Assembly (NCBI RefSeq): GCF_014205875.1 | Contig: NZ_JACHEN010000025.1 | Coordinates: 1 to 64,000, forward strand | Length of the DNA stretch: 64,000 nt | Reading direction: 5' to 3' | From: Anaerosolibacter carboniphilus | GTDB lineage: Bacteria > Bacillota > Clostridia > Peptostreptococcales > Thermotaleaceae | Shown here: in pieces, positions 9,387 through 18,282 of the stretch | How positions within the stretch are numbered: position 1 is the stretch's first letter | Layout: every line of letters begins with the position of its first letter | Translations under genes and position numbers: made by a program | The notes under the pieces: model-generated | What the model saw: only the letters and a program-made list of their open reading frames with translations | Databases searched by the model: none | What the model was told of the DNA's origin: nothing

Positions 9387-10073
9387 TCAATCTTTTCCCG
9401 AAGGTGGCATAAAAGGAATGATATTCTTGGCAAGGTTTTGTATAGGCATGGTTTGCAGCCATACTTTCCCAGGCCCCTTAAGTTTTGCTAAGAATAGACC
9501 TTCACCGCCAAATAAAATATTCTTAAAGCCCTTCAACATCTCAATATCGAAGCTGACCGTTGGTTCAAACATTGCCACATGGCCAGTATCCACCTTCATT
9601 ACTTCTCCATTCCCTAATGTGTATTCTACAACTTCGCCATCGAATTCCATGAAGGCTAAACCGGGTCCTGAGATCTTTTGGAGAATAAAGCCTTCTCCAC
9701 CGAACAAGCCAGACCCTAGCTTTTTCCTAAAAAATATCTCTAAATTAACAGAGCGTTCCCCACACAGAAAAGATTTCTTCTGGCAGATAACACTTTGTCC
9801 GTTCCCTAAAGCCATCGGTAAAATCTTTCCAGGAAAGGATGAAGGAAAAGCAATGGTGCCATTAGGTGACGTACAAGTATAGGTTGTCATAAAGAGAGAT
9901 TCTCCTGCTAACTTTCTGGCAATCCCCCCGAACAAACCACCCTCCATATTTGTCTCCATGTTGAAATCATCTGTCATCCATCCCATGCCGCCCGACTCCG
10001 TAAATACACTTTCTCCCCTTTGGAGCTCCATCAATACCACAGGTAAACTTCCACCTCTGATTTCGTATTTCAT
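9387..10073 (-). CDS. AIM24 / TIGR00266 family protein
   Basis: A 228-residue protein of the AIM24 family, which forms a double-layer beta-helix-like barrel. Typical segments are MKYEIRGGSLPVVLMELQRG at the start, GGLFGGIARKLAGES, PGKILP and the repeated GSGLFGGEGFILQKISGPG / NILFGGEGLFLAKLKGPG near the C-terminus. Bacterial members have no firmly established function. The annotated start is the ATG preceded by GGAGGTGGAAATT; an upstream in-frame ATG lies before that ribosome binding site and is unlikely. It stands alone, ahead of a strong bidirectional hairpin. Confidence 0.88.
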   Translation of the reverse strand: MKYEIRGGSLPVVLMELQRGESVFTESGGMGWMTDDFNMETNMEGGLFGGIARKLAGESLFMTTYTCTSPNGTIAFPSSFPGKILPMALGNGQSVICQKKSFLCGERSVNLEIFFRKKLGSGLFGGEGFILQKISGPGLAFMEFDGEVVEYTLGNGEVMKVDTGHVAMFEPTVSFDIEMLKGFKNILFGGEGLFLAKLKGPGKVWLQTMPIQNLAKNIIPFMPPSGKD

Positions 10074-10145
10074 AATTTCCACCTCCATGATTAACTTATT
10101 CTATATGGAAAATTTTATACCTTCTGGATTATCCTTTTCTTGTGG

Positions 10146-10183
10146 ATATGAAGAAGGCACACCTAGGTGTGCCTTCTTCATAT
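10146..10183. terminator. 38-bp perfect palindrome, terminator of the BCCT gene
   Basis: An uninterrupted 38-bp palindrome centred on CCTAGG with arms reading GAAGAAGGCACACC. It lies 5 bp after the BCCT stop codon and before the AIM24 gene. It would form a stem of up to 17 bp; there is no strong T-tract on the minus strand, so an additional role (operator or cruciform) is possible. Confidence 0.7.
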
Positions 10184-10187
10184 TTCA

Positions 10188-11789
10188 TTATTCACTGGCA
10201 CCCTCTGCCAGCTCATCGATCTCTACTTTTGCTGTTTCTGGACAATTCACTACATCAAATTTCTCTTGCTTCATAATCATATACATACTGGTACAGGCCA
10301 TCAATACCATGAAGAATAGGATGGGGAAACCAGCAACGGTTGAAATCTGTTTTGTCGCGTCGATTCCACTAATTTTCCCCCCTGTACTCAACAGGTTAAT
10401 AATTGCCAAGGAGGACATTACAACACCCCAGAAAATCTTTACCTTACCAGGAGCCTCTTCTTCAGCATTGTTGTGTGCAGAAGTTGAAAGAGATGAAATG
10501 GTGGAAGTCATGGAATCCGCCAAGGTTACAATCGATACGAAGATCGCTACAATGTAAATCCAGCTGGTGAGTCCTGACGCAGGGAAGCTCTTTAAGAAAG
10601 TAAATACGGCCACTTCATTGCCACTGGCCTGCATGGCTTCAAAAATTTGAGCACCATTCATTTGCAGATGGATGGCCGATCCACCAAAAACAGAGAAACA
10701 GATCAATCCAAAGGTTGCAGGAAGAATTAAATTTACCATCATGAATTCCTTAATGGTACGCCCCTTAGATATTCTGGCAAAGAACATTCCTGAAAGTGGC
10801 GCATAAGCCAACCAGATGGCCCAATAGTAGATCGGCCACCATCTTGGCCATGGAGAACCGTCAATTGGGCTTAGAAAATGGGTTCTTTCAAAAAAGTTTT
10901 GTATAAAATGACCTGTGGATTGGGTTCCAAAATTTAAGATAAATCGTGTAGGCCCAAAGATAAATACAAATGTCATCATGACTAAAAACAACTTGGCGTT
11001 GTTATCCGATAACCAACGAATTCCCTTTTGTAATCCTGTATAGCTTGAAATAATATAAGTGGCCACGATCAAAGCGACGATCAATGTCCATAACATCTTT
11101 CCTGTTTGTATCCCTGTCAAGATGTTCAGACCGCTACCAATTTGCATGGTTCCTACTCCTAGAATCGCTGCAACACCACCGGCAATAGCAAAAAGACATA
11201 CATTGTCTACAATGGCACCTACTGTACCTTGAATCTTTTTACCAAAAATAGGATATAGTGTGGAGCTAACCTGGAATGGCAGCTTTGCATTATATACAGC
11301 ATAAGCAATACCTACCCCAGCAATGGCATACATGGCATATGGAATATAGGTCCAGTGAATCAACGTCTGGGTCATAGAAAACATGGCGGCCCCTTCACTG
11401 CCTGGCGTAAGCCCTAGTACTTCTGGCGGTGCATACATGTGGGTCAAAGGTTCAACGACACCCCAAAATAAAATACCTGTACCAATTCCTGCACAGAGGG
11501 AGATGGCAAACCAGTTCCAATAGCTCAACTCTGGCTTCGCATCCTTCCCACCTAATTTGATGTTTCCGTACTTAGAAAACATTAGATACAGACACATAAA
11601 TAAAAAGATGTTTCCTGAGATTTGAAATAGCCATCCAAAATTTACAAAAGCAAATTCGGCAATGCTATTTTCTGCATTGAAAAAGGCCTCAGGTGCCACG
11701 ATGCCCGTTAAAATTGCCAATAAAAATATGATGGACATGGGCATAAAGATGGACATTCTAAGCTTGGCGTTTCCAATCCTCTCTTTCAA
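10188..11789 (-). CDS. BCCT-family betaine/carnitine/choline transporter
   Basis: A 533-residue transporter with about twelve hydrophobic segments and the BCCT signatures: the glycine-rich TM3 motif GIGTGILFWGVVEPL and the TM8 signature YYWAIWLAYAPLSGMFFARI followed by SKGRT. Members import quaternary ammonium compounds (glycine betaine, choline, carnitine) by ion symport or exchange; the exact substrate cannot be assigned. The TTG start follows a GGGGGG ribosome binding site. Unlike osmoregulated BetP it has no long charged C-terminal extension. In anaerobes these can supply betaine or carnitine for fermentation as well as osmoprotection. Confidence 0.93.
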   Translation of the reverse strand: MKERIGNAKLRMSIFMPMSIIFLLAILTGIVAPEAFFNAENSIAEFAFVNFGWLFQISGNIFLFMCLYLMFSKYGNIKLGGKDAKPELSYWNWFAISLCAGIGTGILFWGVVEPLTHMYAPPEVLGLTPGSEGAAMFSMTQTLIHWTYIPYAMYAIAGVGIAYAVYNAKLPFQVSSTLYPIFGKKIQGTVGAIVDNVCLFAIAGGVAAILGVGTMQIGSGLNILTGIQTGKMLWTLIVALIVATYIISSYTGLQKGIRWLSDNNAKLFLVMMTFVFIFGPTRFILNFGTQSTGHFIQNFFERTHFLSPIDGSPWPRWWPIYYWAIWLAYAPLSGMFFARISKGRTIKEFMMVNLILPATFGLICFSVFGGSAIHLQMNGAQIFEAMQASGNEVAVFTFLKSFPASGLTSWIYIVAIFVSIVTLADSMTSTISSLSTSAHNNAEEEAPGKVKIFWGVVMSSLAIINLLSTGGKISGIDATKQISTVAGFPILFFMVLMACTSMYMIMKQEKFDVVNCPETAKVEIDELAEGASE

Positions 11790-12027
11790 TTTTTTAACCC
11801 CCCTACTTTGGTTTTTGAACCTTGACTCTTTAAAAAACCAAGAACAGCATATAAAGGTTATTAGATGATAGCAATCATGAGTTTGAATTTTCTAAAAATT
11901 CATGGTTCTGGCTATATATTACCAAAAAAACGTCAATAAAAAGTCTAATCTCGCCTATTGATGAAATGATTTCCTTCAAAATCACAATACCCCCAAAATC
12001 TCTGTATGTGTGAAATATTTTATATAT

Positions 12028-12070
12028 TACAATAAGGGTACCGAGTAAACATTTCGGTACCCTTATTGTA
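12028..12070. terminator. Bidirectional terminator, 17-bp stem
   Basis: Perfect inverted arms TACAATAAGGGTACCGA (12028-12044) and its complement (12054-12070) around a 9-nt loop, flanked by AT-rich tracts on both sides. It follows the stop of the first large regulator gene. Confidence 0.85.
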
Positions 12071-12075
12071 TTTAT

Positions 12076-15000
12076 TTATATGGCTTCCTTCCTTAGTCCG
12101 TCCAATATATCTAGTTCATAACAGCCACCAATACTTCGAAGAAGCGTCATTCCCTCATGGGCATACACTTCCACCGACTTTGATAGGTAATTTTGAAAAA
12201 TTTTCATCGCATCTTGATCCAAATCCATTTGCTTGCGAATTTCCGCCTTAACCCGCAGAATCAATCCCTGCTCGTAAGGGCTCTTTAGCTTCTCTGCATC
12301 CATCTCTGCTTTTCTTAATATATCAAGGGCCTCTTGATATTTGCCCTCTTTCATGAACAAAAGTGCCAAATATCCCCTAGCCGTGGATCTTCCCCAAAGA
12401 GAATCCAACTCTTCAAAAATAGCTAGGGCATTTTTCAAATAGAATTTAGCCTTCTCATCATCTCCCATATCCAAGGCAGCTTGGCCCGCATTGGTATGAA
12501 AGATCGCACAACCCCTCAAAATTTTTCTTTCCTCACAGATATGAATTGCTTTTTCATAATATCCAATCGCATCTCGAAAAGCTCTGCCATACCGCTTGCC
12601 TTCTCCTAGGTAATTATAAATAGCAGCTATATTCAGAATATACCTTTTTTCATTGCCCAGCCTTTCAAATATAGCAAGGGCATCCTTCAACAATGCCTCT
12701 CCTTCTGAAAATTTCCCCTCCATGACCTTCAAGAGTCCCTTCAATCTTAGCAAAATACCTATTTCCTCAGCCAATCTATATTGTTGAGCAATCTGAAGAG
12801 CCTTTTCAATGTTCTCTGCCATGACAGATGTTTTATAGGTATTGATGCAATAGTAAATGATTTGCCGATAGCCTTCCAGGGCATAGCTGATACTTCCAAG
12901 GGCCTTGGCTTTCTCAATCATTTGTTCAATAATCATAAGCCCCTGATCATAATCTCCCCGACGAATCAGATTCCGCCCCATCATATGGAGATAAATGATT
13001 TCATACTCTATCAATTCTTGAACATCTCCCTCATCCAATTTAGCTTCTGCAATAAGATGAGAAATCTTTTCTAGATCTCTAGCTGCTTGTTCTTCACTTA
13101 GATGCATGTAGCTCTTTTCTACTTCATCCTCACTTTGTAATACTGGAAATATTTCGTGATGCATATGAAGGTATTCATATATATTCTTAATCACATATTT
13201 TACCGTAGCTCGCTTGTTCCCAGCCCGTTCGAAGTGATAGATCAGCTTTGAATACAGCAATAAATCCCGTTTATTGTTCTTAAGCTGCAGCTCTAAAACC
13301 ATGGCAATCCGATGATGAAGTACCCTGCGTTTGGAATGGGACAATTGCTCATAGATGAATTCCCGAAGCTTTTGATGGCTAAAGACAAATTCTATCCGCT
13401 CTCCGTCCTTGATCTCCTTAAGCAAGTACTTGTCTTGAAGCTCATCGATGAGATCCAACAACTCCAACTCTTGTTTATCGCAAATATCCTTTAAAAGTTC
13501 AAAGGATACCTTATCAAAAAACATAGATGCAATCGCCAGCACTTTTTTTCCTTCCTGGGAAACATTTAGAAATCTGCTTTTCAATATATCCTGCATTTTG
13601 GGAGAAAAACTCTTTGTGTCCCCATTTTCCCGCAGAATATTTAGGTATTCAATGAGGAAAAAGGTATTTCCTTCTGTTTCTTGGTAAAGATGCTCTCCTA
13701 CATCATAGGAGAAGGTACCATCCTGCATATATTGGCACGCAAATTCATAGCTTTCTTCCCTGGAAAATGCCTGTATTTCCAGCTTGCCCAACATATTTCT
13801 CATAGACAACTCAATAAAAAACCGCTCCAGTTTATCATCATGTCCCTTACGACTTGTTCCAATGACCATCATCGCCTTGCCTTGACTCATAATCATGATA
13901 TTTTTGAGCAGGGAAAGACTCATATCATCTATCCAATGAAGATCCTCAAAAACCAACATGACCTCTCTCCGATCAGAAACCATCTTGAAGATTTCTATAA
14001 TCGCCTTTTCCGCCACCTGATATTTTAAATAGTCTATTTCTTCCATGACATTGACTTCTTCGATCTCTGCGTGACCTACAAAGCCTGGGAATACGCAAGC
14101 AACTGATTTTCTCAGAAAAATGGGAATCTCTATATGCTCTCTCTCAAGCCATTTGGAAAGCTGTATGAAAATTTCATACCAGGGCTTCAACAAATAGTTT
14201 TCTTCCGCTTGATAGCACTGGGTGCTCAAAACACATAGCTTCTGCCTATCTATACATTGTAGGAAACGCTCCAAAAGCTTGCTCTTTCCAATACCTGCAT
14301 CTCCTGAAAGCAGAATACACTTTCCCTTTTTCTCCTTTATAAAGCGATAATAATAATCCTGCAGCCAATTTAATTCATTCCGCCGACCATAAAAGAAGTC
14401 CTCTTCTTGGTATTTTTCAGACTCCTGTTTTTGAGCCCGTTCCCCCATAATATCTTCATATAATTCAATGGTTTTTAAATCCGGTGCCACTGCCAATTCC
14501 CTGTTTAACAAACTCGAAAGGCGTTCGTAGTTCTCTATGCTTTTCTCATATTTCCCCATTTTCCGATATACATGCATGAGAATCCGGTAAGCTCTCTCAT
14601 CAAATTCATCCTCTTTGATCAGAGCTTTACAATAGGCTTCTACAGAGGTCAGTTTTTTTTCCTTTAGGCACCGTTGAATTTCTCGATAGAGCTTTCCAAT
14701 ATAGGTATCCTTCAACTGCTCCCGCAATCCAAACATCCAATCCTCAAAGTTCTCTGCATCTTTGACCAATATGCCTTCTAGAAAGGCTCCTGTGTAAGCT
14801 TTAATCCCCTGCTCGTCTGATTCTCTCATAAATACATCTATATCTGTCTCAAATTGAATATCAGGATTTAACATCACCAAAGCCCGTTGTGGTGAAATCA
14901 ATACATCCTCCTCAAAAACCTTTTTAATGATATAAACCGCATTGCGTAAATTCTTTTTTGCCACATCCTCATCCACATCTGCCCAAAAGAGATGTACCAG

Positions 15001-15141
15001 ATTTTCCCTCGTAGCCTGTTTTCTTACCAAAAGATAGTAAAATAGAGCCTCTGCTTTTCGATAGGGAAACATAACCTGCTCTTGATTTTTCAAAACCATA
15101 GGCGTACCAAACAATTTCCCTTGAATGTTAACCATAAACAT
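12076..15141 (-). CDS. SARP/BTAD-type transcriptional regulator with AAA ATPase and TPR repeats (copy A)
   Basis: A 1021-residue cytoplasmic regulator. Residues 1-95 are a winged-helix DNA-binding region beginning with FPYRKAEALFYYLLV; residues 100-240 are the bacterial transcriptional activator domain (BTAD) with the IENYERLSSLLNREL segment; residues 250-530 are an AAA/STAND ATPase (Walker A SGDAGIGKSKLL, Walker B MLVFEDLHWIDD); the remainder is helical and TPR-like, with repeats such as AIFERLGNEKRYILNIAAIY and FHTNAGQAALDMGDDEKAKF. Such proteins act as ligand- or partner-sensing transcriptional activators. It is a tandem paralogue of the next gene upstream, 20 bp away, so both may be cotranscribed. 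The target genes are unknown; the BCCT transporter and hut cluster are only neighbours. Confidence 0.88.
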   Translation of the reverse strand: MFMVNIQGKLFGTPMVLKNQEQVMFPYRKAEALFYYLLVRKQATRENLVHLFWADVDEDVAKKNLRNAVYIIKKVFEEDVLISPQRALVMLNPDIQFETDIDVFMRESDEQGIKAYTGAFLEGILVKDAENFEDWMFGLREQLKDTYIGKLYREIQRCLKEKKLTSVEAYCKALIKEDEFDERAYRILMHVYRKMGKYEKSIENYERLSSLLNRELAVAPDLKTIELYEDIMGERAQKQESEKYQEEDFFYGRRNELNWLQDYYYRFIKEKKGKCILLSGDAGIGKSKLLERFLQCIDRQKLCVLSTQCYQAEENYLLKPWYEIFIQLSKWLEREHIEIPIFLRKSVACVFPGFVGHAEIEEVNVMEEIDYLKYQVAEKAIIEIFKMVSDRREVMLVFEDLHWIDDMSLSLLKNIMIMSQGKAMMVIGTSRKGHDDKLERFFIELSMRNMLGKLEIQAFSREESYEFACQYMQDGTFSYDVGEHLYQETEGNTFFLIEYLNILRENGDTKSFSPKMQDILKSRFLNVSQEGKKVLAIASMFFDKVSFELLKDICDKQELELLDLIDELQDKYLLKEIKDGERIEFVFSHQKLREFIYEQLSHSKRRVLHHRIAMVLELQLKNNKRDLLLYSKLIYHFERAGNKRATVKYVIKNIYEYLHMHHEIFPVLQSEDEVEKSYMHLSEEQAARDLEKISHLIAEAKLDEGDVQELIEYEIIYLHMMGRNLIRRGDYDQGLMIIEQMIEKAKALGSISYALEGYRQIIYYCINTYKTSVMAENIEKALQIAQQYRLAEEIGILLRLKGLLKVMEGKFSEGEALLKDALAIFERLGNEKRYILNIAAIYNYLGEGKRYGRAFRDAIGYYEKAIHICEERKILRGCAIFHTNAGQAALDMGDDEKAKFYLKNALAIFEELDSLWGRSTARGYLALLFMKEGKYQEALDILRKAEMDAEKLKSPYEQGLILRVKAEIRKQMDLDQDAMKIFQNYLSKSVEVYAHEGMTLLRSIGGCYELDILDGLRKEAI

Positions 15142-15161
15142 CCCACCCCCTTGGCGATGTT

Positions 15162-18100
15162 CTACCCCTTACCTCTTCCTAGTGCCTTTAAAATGTCTAT
15201 TTCATAGCAATTTTTTGCTTTCTTGAGGAGGTTGATCCCTTGATCACAATATACCTCCACCGTATCTTGCAAATGCTTTTCAAAAACCTTTCGAATTCGA
15301 TCATTGGATACCATTTGTCCTCTTATTTCAGCCTTTACCCTATAGATCAGGCCCTGCTCATAAGGGCTCTGAAGCTTTTTGCCATATTCCTCGGCATTTT
15401 TTAAGGAATCCAAAGCTTCCTGATATTTCCCCTCTCGAATCAGCAGCAACGCCATATACCCTTCGGCCGTAGACCTTCCCAAAAAAGTATCCACCTGTCT
15501 ATAGGTTTCGATGGCCTTGGTAAAATAATTCTTAGCCCGATCATAGTCCCCCATATCAAAGGCTGCTTGCCCTGCATTGGTATTAAAAAGGGTAATCCCC
15601 CGAAATACCTTCTTTTCATTGCAAATGTCCATGGCCTTATCATAGTAATGCAATGCACTGGCAAATTTCATATTATATCGGCGGATTTCTCCCATATAAT
15701 TATAAGCCGCCGCAATATTTAAGGTATATCGATCCTCCCGCTGACTTAACATCTCGAAAATATGAATGGACTCTTTTAAGATTTCCTCTGCCTCCTCATA
15801 GGCGCCTATCATTAGTCTCTGCAACCCTTGCAGTCTTAAAAAAATCCCCATCTCCTTCTGATGCTGCATCTTTCGGGCTAAAGCGATCCCCTTGGTCAAG
15901 TATTCCTGCATCAATGTGGTCTGGTGAACCTGTATTCCGTAGTAAACCATTTGCCGATATCCCTTGAGCATATAACCATCATCCGCTATTCGTTCTGCTC
16001 CCTGGATCATTTTCTGAATTGCTTCTATGCCCTGGCTGTATTCTCCTTCCTGAATGCAGTATCTCCCCTTTGTATGATAAAACGCAATCTCTAGTTTTGC
16101 CAGTCCCTGCTGATCTTTCTCCGTCTTCTGCACGTCCTTTAATTGCAGTTCCAAGTCATTTAAATACTTCATAGACTCTTCTTGATTTAGATAGATGATT
16201 TTCTCATCCTCCATATTCTCATCGTATAGAATAGGAAAAAGTTCATGACTAAAATCGGAGTACTCATCCAGATGCTTAATGCGGTATTTTAATGCCGCCA
16301 ATCGATTGCCACCGTTAGAAAAATGATAAATCAATTTGGAATAAATAAACTTATCTCGATAATCATTTTGAAGGTTTTGTTCCAGTATCTGCCCGATACG
16401 ATGATGGAGCACCTTTTTTCTCCCTGGTGATTGAAGCCCATAGATAAATTCCCTCAGCTTATGATGGGTAAATTCAAAGCTGATCTCTTCGTTTTGTTCA
16501 ACCTCTTTCAAAATATACCTTCTTTGCAGCTCCTCCACCCTATCTAAAATCTCCAATTCATCTTTCCCACTGATGGTCTGAAGCATATCCAGCGTAACCC
16601 GGTCAAAGAATAAGGCCGCAATGTTTAAGAGCTTCATTCCTTCCTCAGTAATGTCCACGATCCTGCTCTTTAAGATATCTTGTCCAGTACCTGAGATTTC
16701 CCCTATCGTCCCCTTCTCCTCCATCGTTTTCAGGAGCTCTATGAGGAAAAATGCATTACCTTCTGTCTCATGATAAATTCGCTCTTTGATCTCCTTTTCA
16801 ATTTCTCGCCCAGGCAGCGCCTTCTCAATGAAATCCGCTACCTCTTCCTTAGTAAATCTTGTCAATTCAATCTTATCCAACAGCTGGTCCTTCACCATGT
16901 TGGTGACAAACTGCTCTATCCTCTTATCATGACCATTTCTACAGGTGCCTACCAGCATGATCCGATTTTGCCCTTGATGGCGCAGCACAAAACTTAAAAG
17001 CCCGATACTGGTGGCATCCATCCACTGTGTATCCTCGAACACCAAGAGTATTTTTTTCTTCAAAGCAATCTTTTTCATTATGCCCAAGATTGCTTCCTCC
17101 GCCGTATGATATTTCACTCGATCGATTCCTTCCACAGGATTATCGCTCAGCCCTGTAGCCTCTGGATCGAATCCCGGAAATAGGCGGAGAACAATGCTTC
17201 TCCAAAGCAGAGGAATCATGATCTTTTCTTTTCTGACAATCTCCCCTAGATCCATGAAAATCTGATGCCAAGGTTTTAAGGGATAGATTTCTTCTGCTTG
17301 ATAACAATTGGCCTGTAGAATAAAAGTATCCTCTCCAGAGACCTCCTCTAGAAATCGTTCTTTCAATTTTGTCTTTCCAATGCCCGCCTCTCCAATAATC
17401 AGTACAGAAGGTACTTTTTGCCCCTGTATAAAACGATCATAGTGTTTTTCCAGCATCCTTAATTCTCCATGGCGTCCATAGAAAAATCCTTTGTTTTCTT
17501 GCTTTTCCCTCTGGGTATTTTCTCTGCTTCGTTTCCCTAAGATATCCTCATAGACCGCCTTGGTCTCATGGTCAGGCGTGATTCCCAACTCTTGCTTTAA
17601 AGTCGCTTCCAGCCTTTTATAAAGCTCAGCCGCCTTATGATAGGCACCTTCCTTGCCATAGGCATCCATAAGCATACGATAGGCACCCTCATCAAAGGGT
17701 TCCACCTCTACCAGCAGCTTTCCATAGTATTTTACACGCCGTAATTCTCCCTTCTCTCGATACTGATACATCCGTTCATATAGCTTTGATATATAAAGGT
17801 CCCGATAGTACTCTCTGCTTCGGAACATCCATTCTTCAAACTTCTCTCCATCTTTCACCAAAAATCCCTGAAGAAATTCACCTCCGTAGGCATCCATTCC
17901 CTTTTCCTCATCTGTCATGAACTGTTTTAGATCCGTGAAGATTTCAATCTCTGGATTAATCATGACCAAGGACTTCTGCGGTGATATGATGATATCCATA
18001 TCAAAGGCCTTCCGGATTTTGTACATGGCATGGCGCAGGTTCTTCTTAGCCGTTTCCTCTTCCACCTCACCCCAGAGCAAATCTACCAGTTCATCCCTGG

Positions 18101-18224
18101 AAGCCTGTCCGTTGACGACCAAATAGTAGAATAGGGCTTCTGCCTTCCGAAAGGGGAAAATCACCTGTTCCTGATCTTTAAACACCATCGGCGCCTGCAG
18201 CATCTTTACTTGTATGGAATGCAT
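15162..18224 (-). CDS. SARP/BTAD-type transcriptional regulator with AAA ATPase and TPR repeats (copy B)
   Basis: About 1020 residues with the same domain order as its downstream paralogue: winged helix (FPFRKAEALFYYLVV), BTAD (residues to about 240), ATPase (Walker A GEAGIGKTKLK, Walker B LLVFEDTQWMDA) and TPR-like C-terminus (FNTNAGQAAFDMGDYDRAKN). The two proteins align along their full length, so they arose by gene duplication and then diverged. The start chosen is the ATG of MHSIQVKMLQ, which lines up with the paralogue's N-terminus; an ATG 13 codons upstream lacks a ribosome binding site. Function beyond transcriptional activation is unknown. Confidence 0.88.
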   Translation of the reverse strand: MHSIQVKMLQAPMVFKDQEQVIFPFRKAEALFYYLVVNGQASRDELVDLLWGEVEEETAKKNLRHAMYKIRKAFDMDIIISPQKSLVMINPEIEIFTDLKQFMTDEEKGMDAYGGEFLQGFLVKDGEKFEEWMFRSREYYRDLYISKLYERMYQYREKGELRRVKYYGKLLVEVEPFDEGAYRMLMDAYGKEGAYHKAAELYKRLEATLKQELGITPDHETKAVYEDILGKRSRENTQREKQENKGFFYGRHGELRMLEKHYDRFIQGQKVPSVLIIGEAGIGKTKLKERFLEEVSGEDTFILQANCYQAEEIYPLKPWHQIFMDLGEIVRKEKIMIPLLWRSIVLRLFPGFDPEATGLSDNPVEGIDRVKYHTAEEAILGIMKKIALKKKILLVFEDTQWMDATSIGLLSFVLRHQGQNRIMLVGTCRNGHDKRIEQFVTNMVKDQLLDKIELTRFTKEEVADFIEKALPGREIEKEIKERIYHETEGNAFFLIELLKTMEEKGTIGEISGTGQDILKSRIVDITEEGMKLLNIAALFFDRVTLDMLQTISGKDELEILDRVEELQRRYILKEVEQNEEISFEFTHHKLREFIYGLQSPGRKKVLHHRIGQILEQNLQNDYRDKFIYSKLIYHFSNGGNRLAALKYRIKHLDEYSDFSHELFPILYDENMEDEKIIYLNQEESMKYLNDLELQLKDVQKTEKDQQGLAKLEIAFYHTKGRYCIQEGEYSQGIEAIQKMIQGAERIADDGYMLKGYRQMVYYGIQVHQTTLMQEYLTKGIALARKMQHQKEMGIFLRLQGLQRLMIGAYEEAEEILKESIHIFEMLSQREDRYTLNIAAAYNYMGEIRRYNMKFASALHYYDKAMDICNEKKVFRGITLFNTNAGQAAFDMGDYDRAKNYFTKAIETYRQVDTFLGRSTAEGYMALLLIREGKYQEALDSLKNAEEYGKKLQSPYEQGLIYRVKAEIRGQMVSNDRIRKVFEKHLQDTVEVYCDQGINLLKKAKNCYEIDILKALGRGKG

Positions 18225-18282
18225 CTCATCACCAGCCCGTCTAATGGATTTCTTTATATTCATTATATACGATAATGAATGA

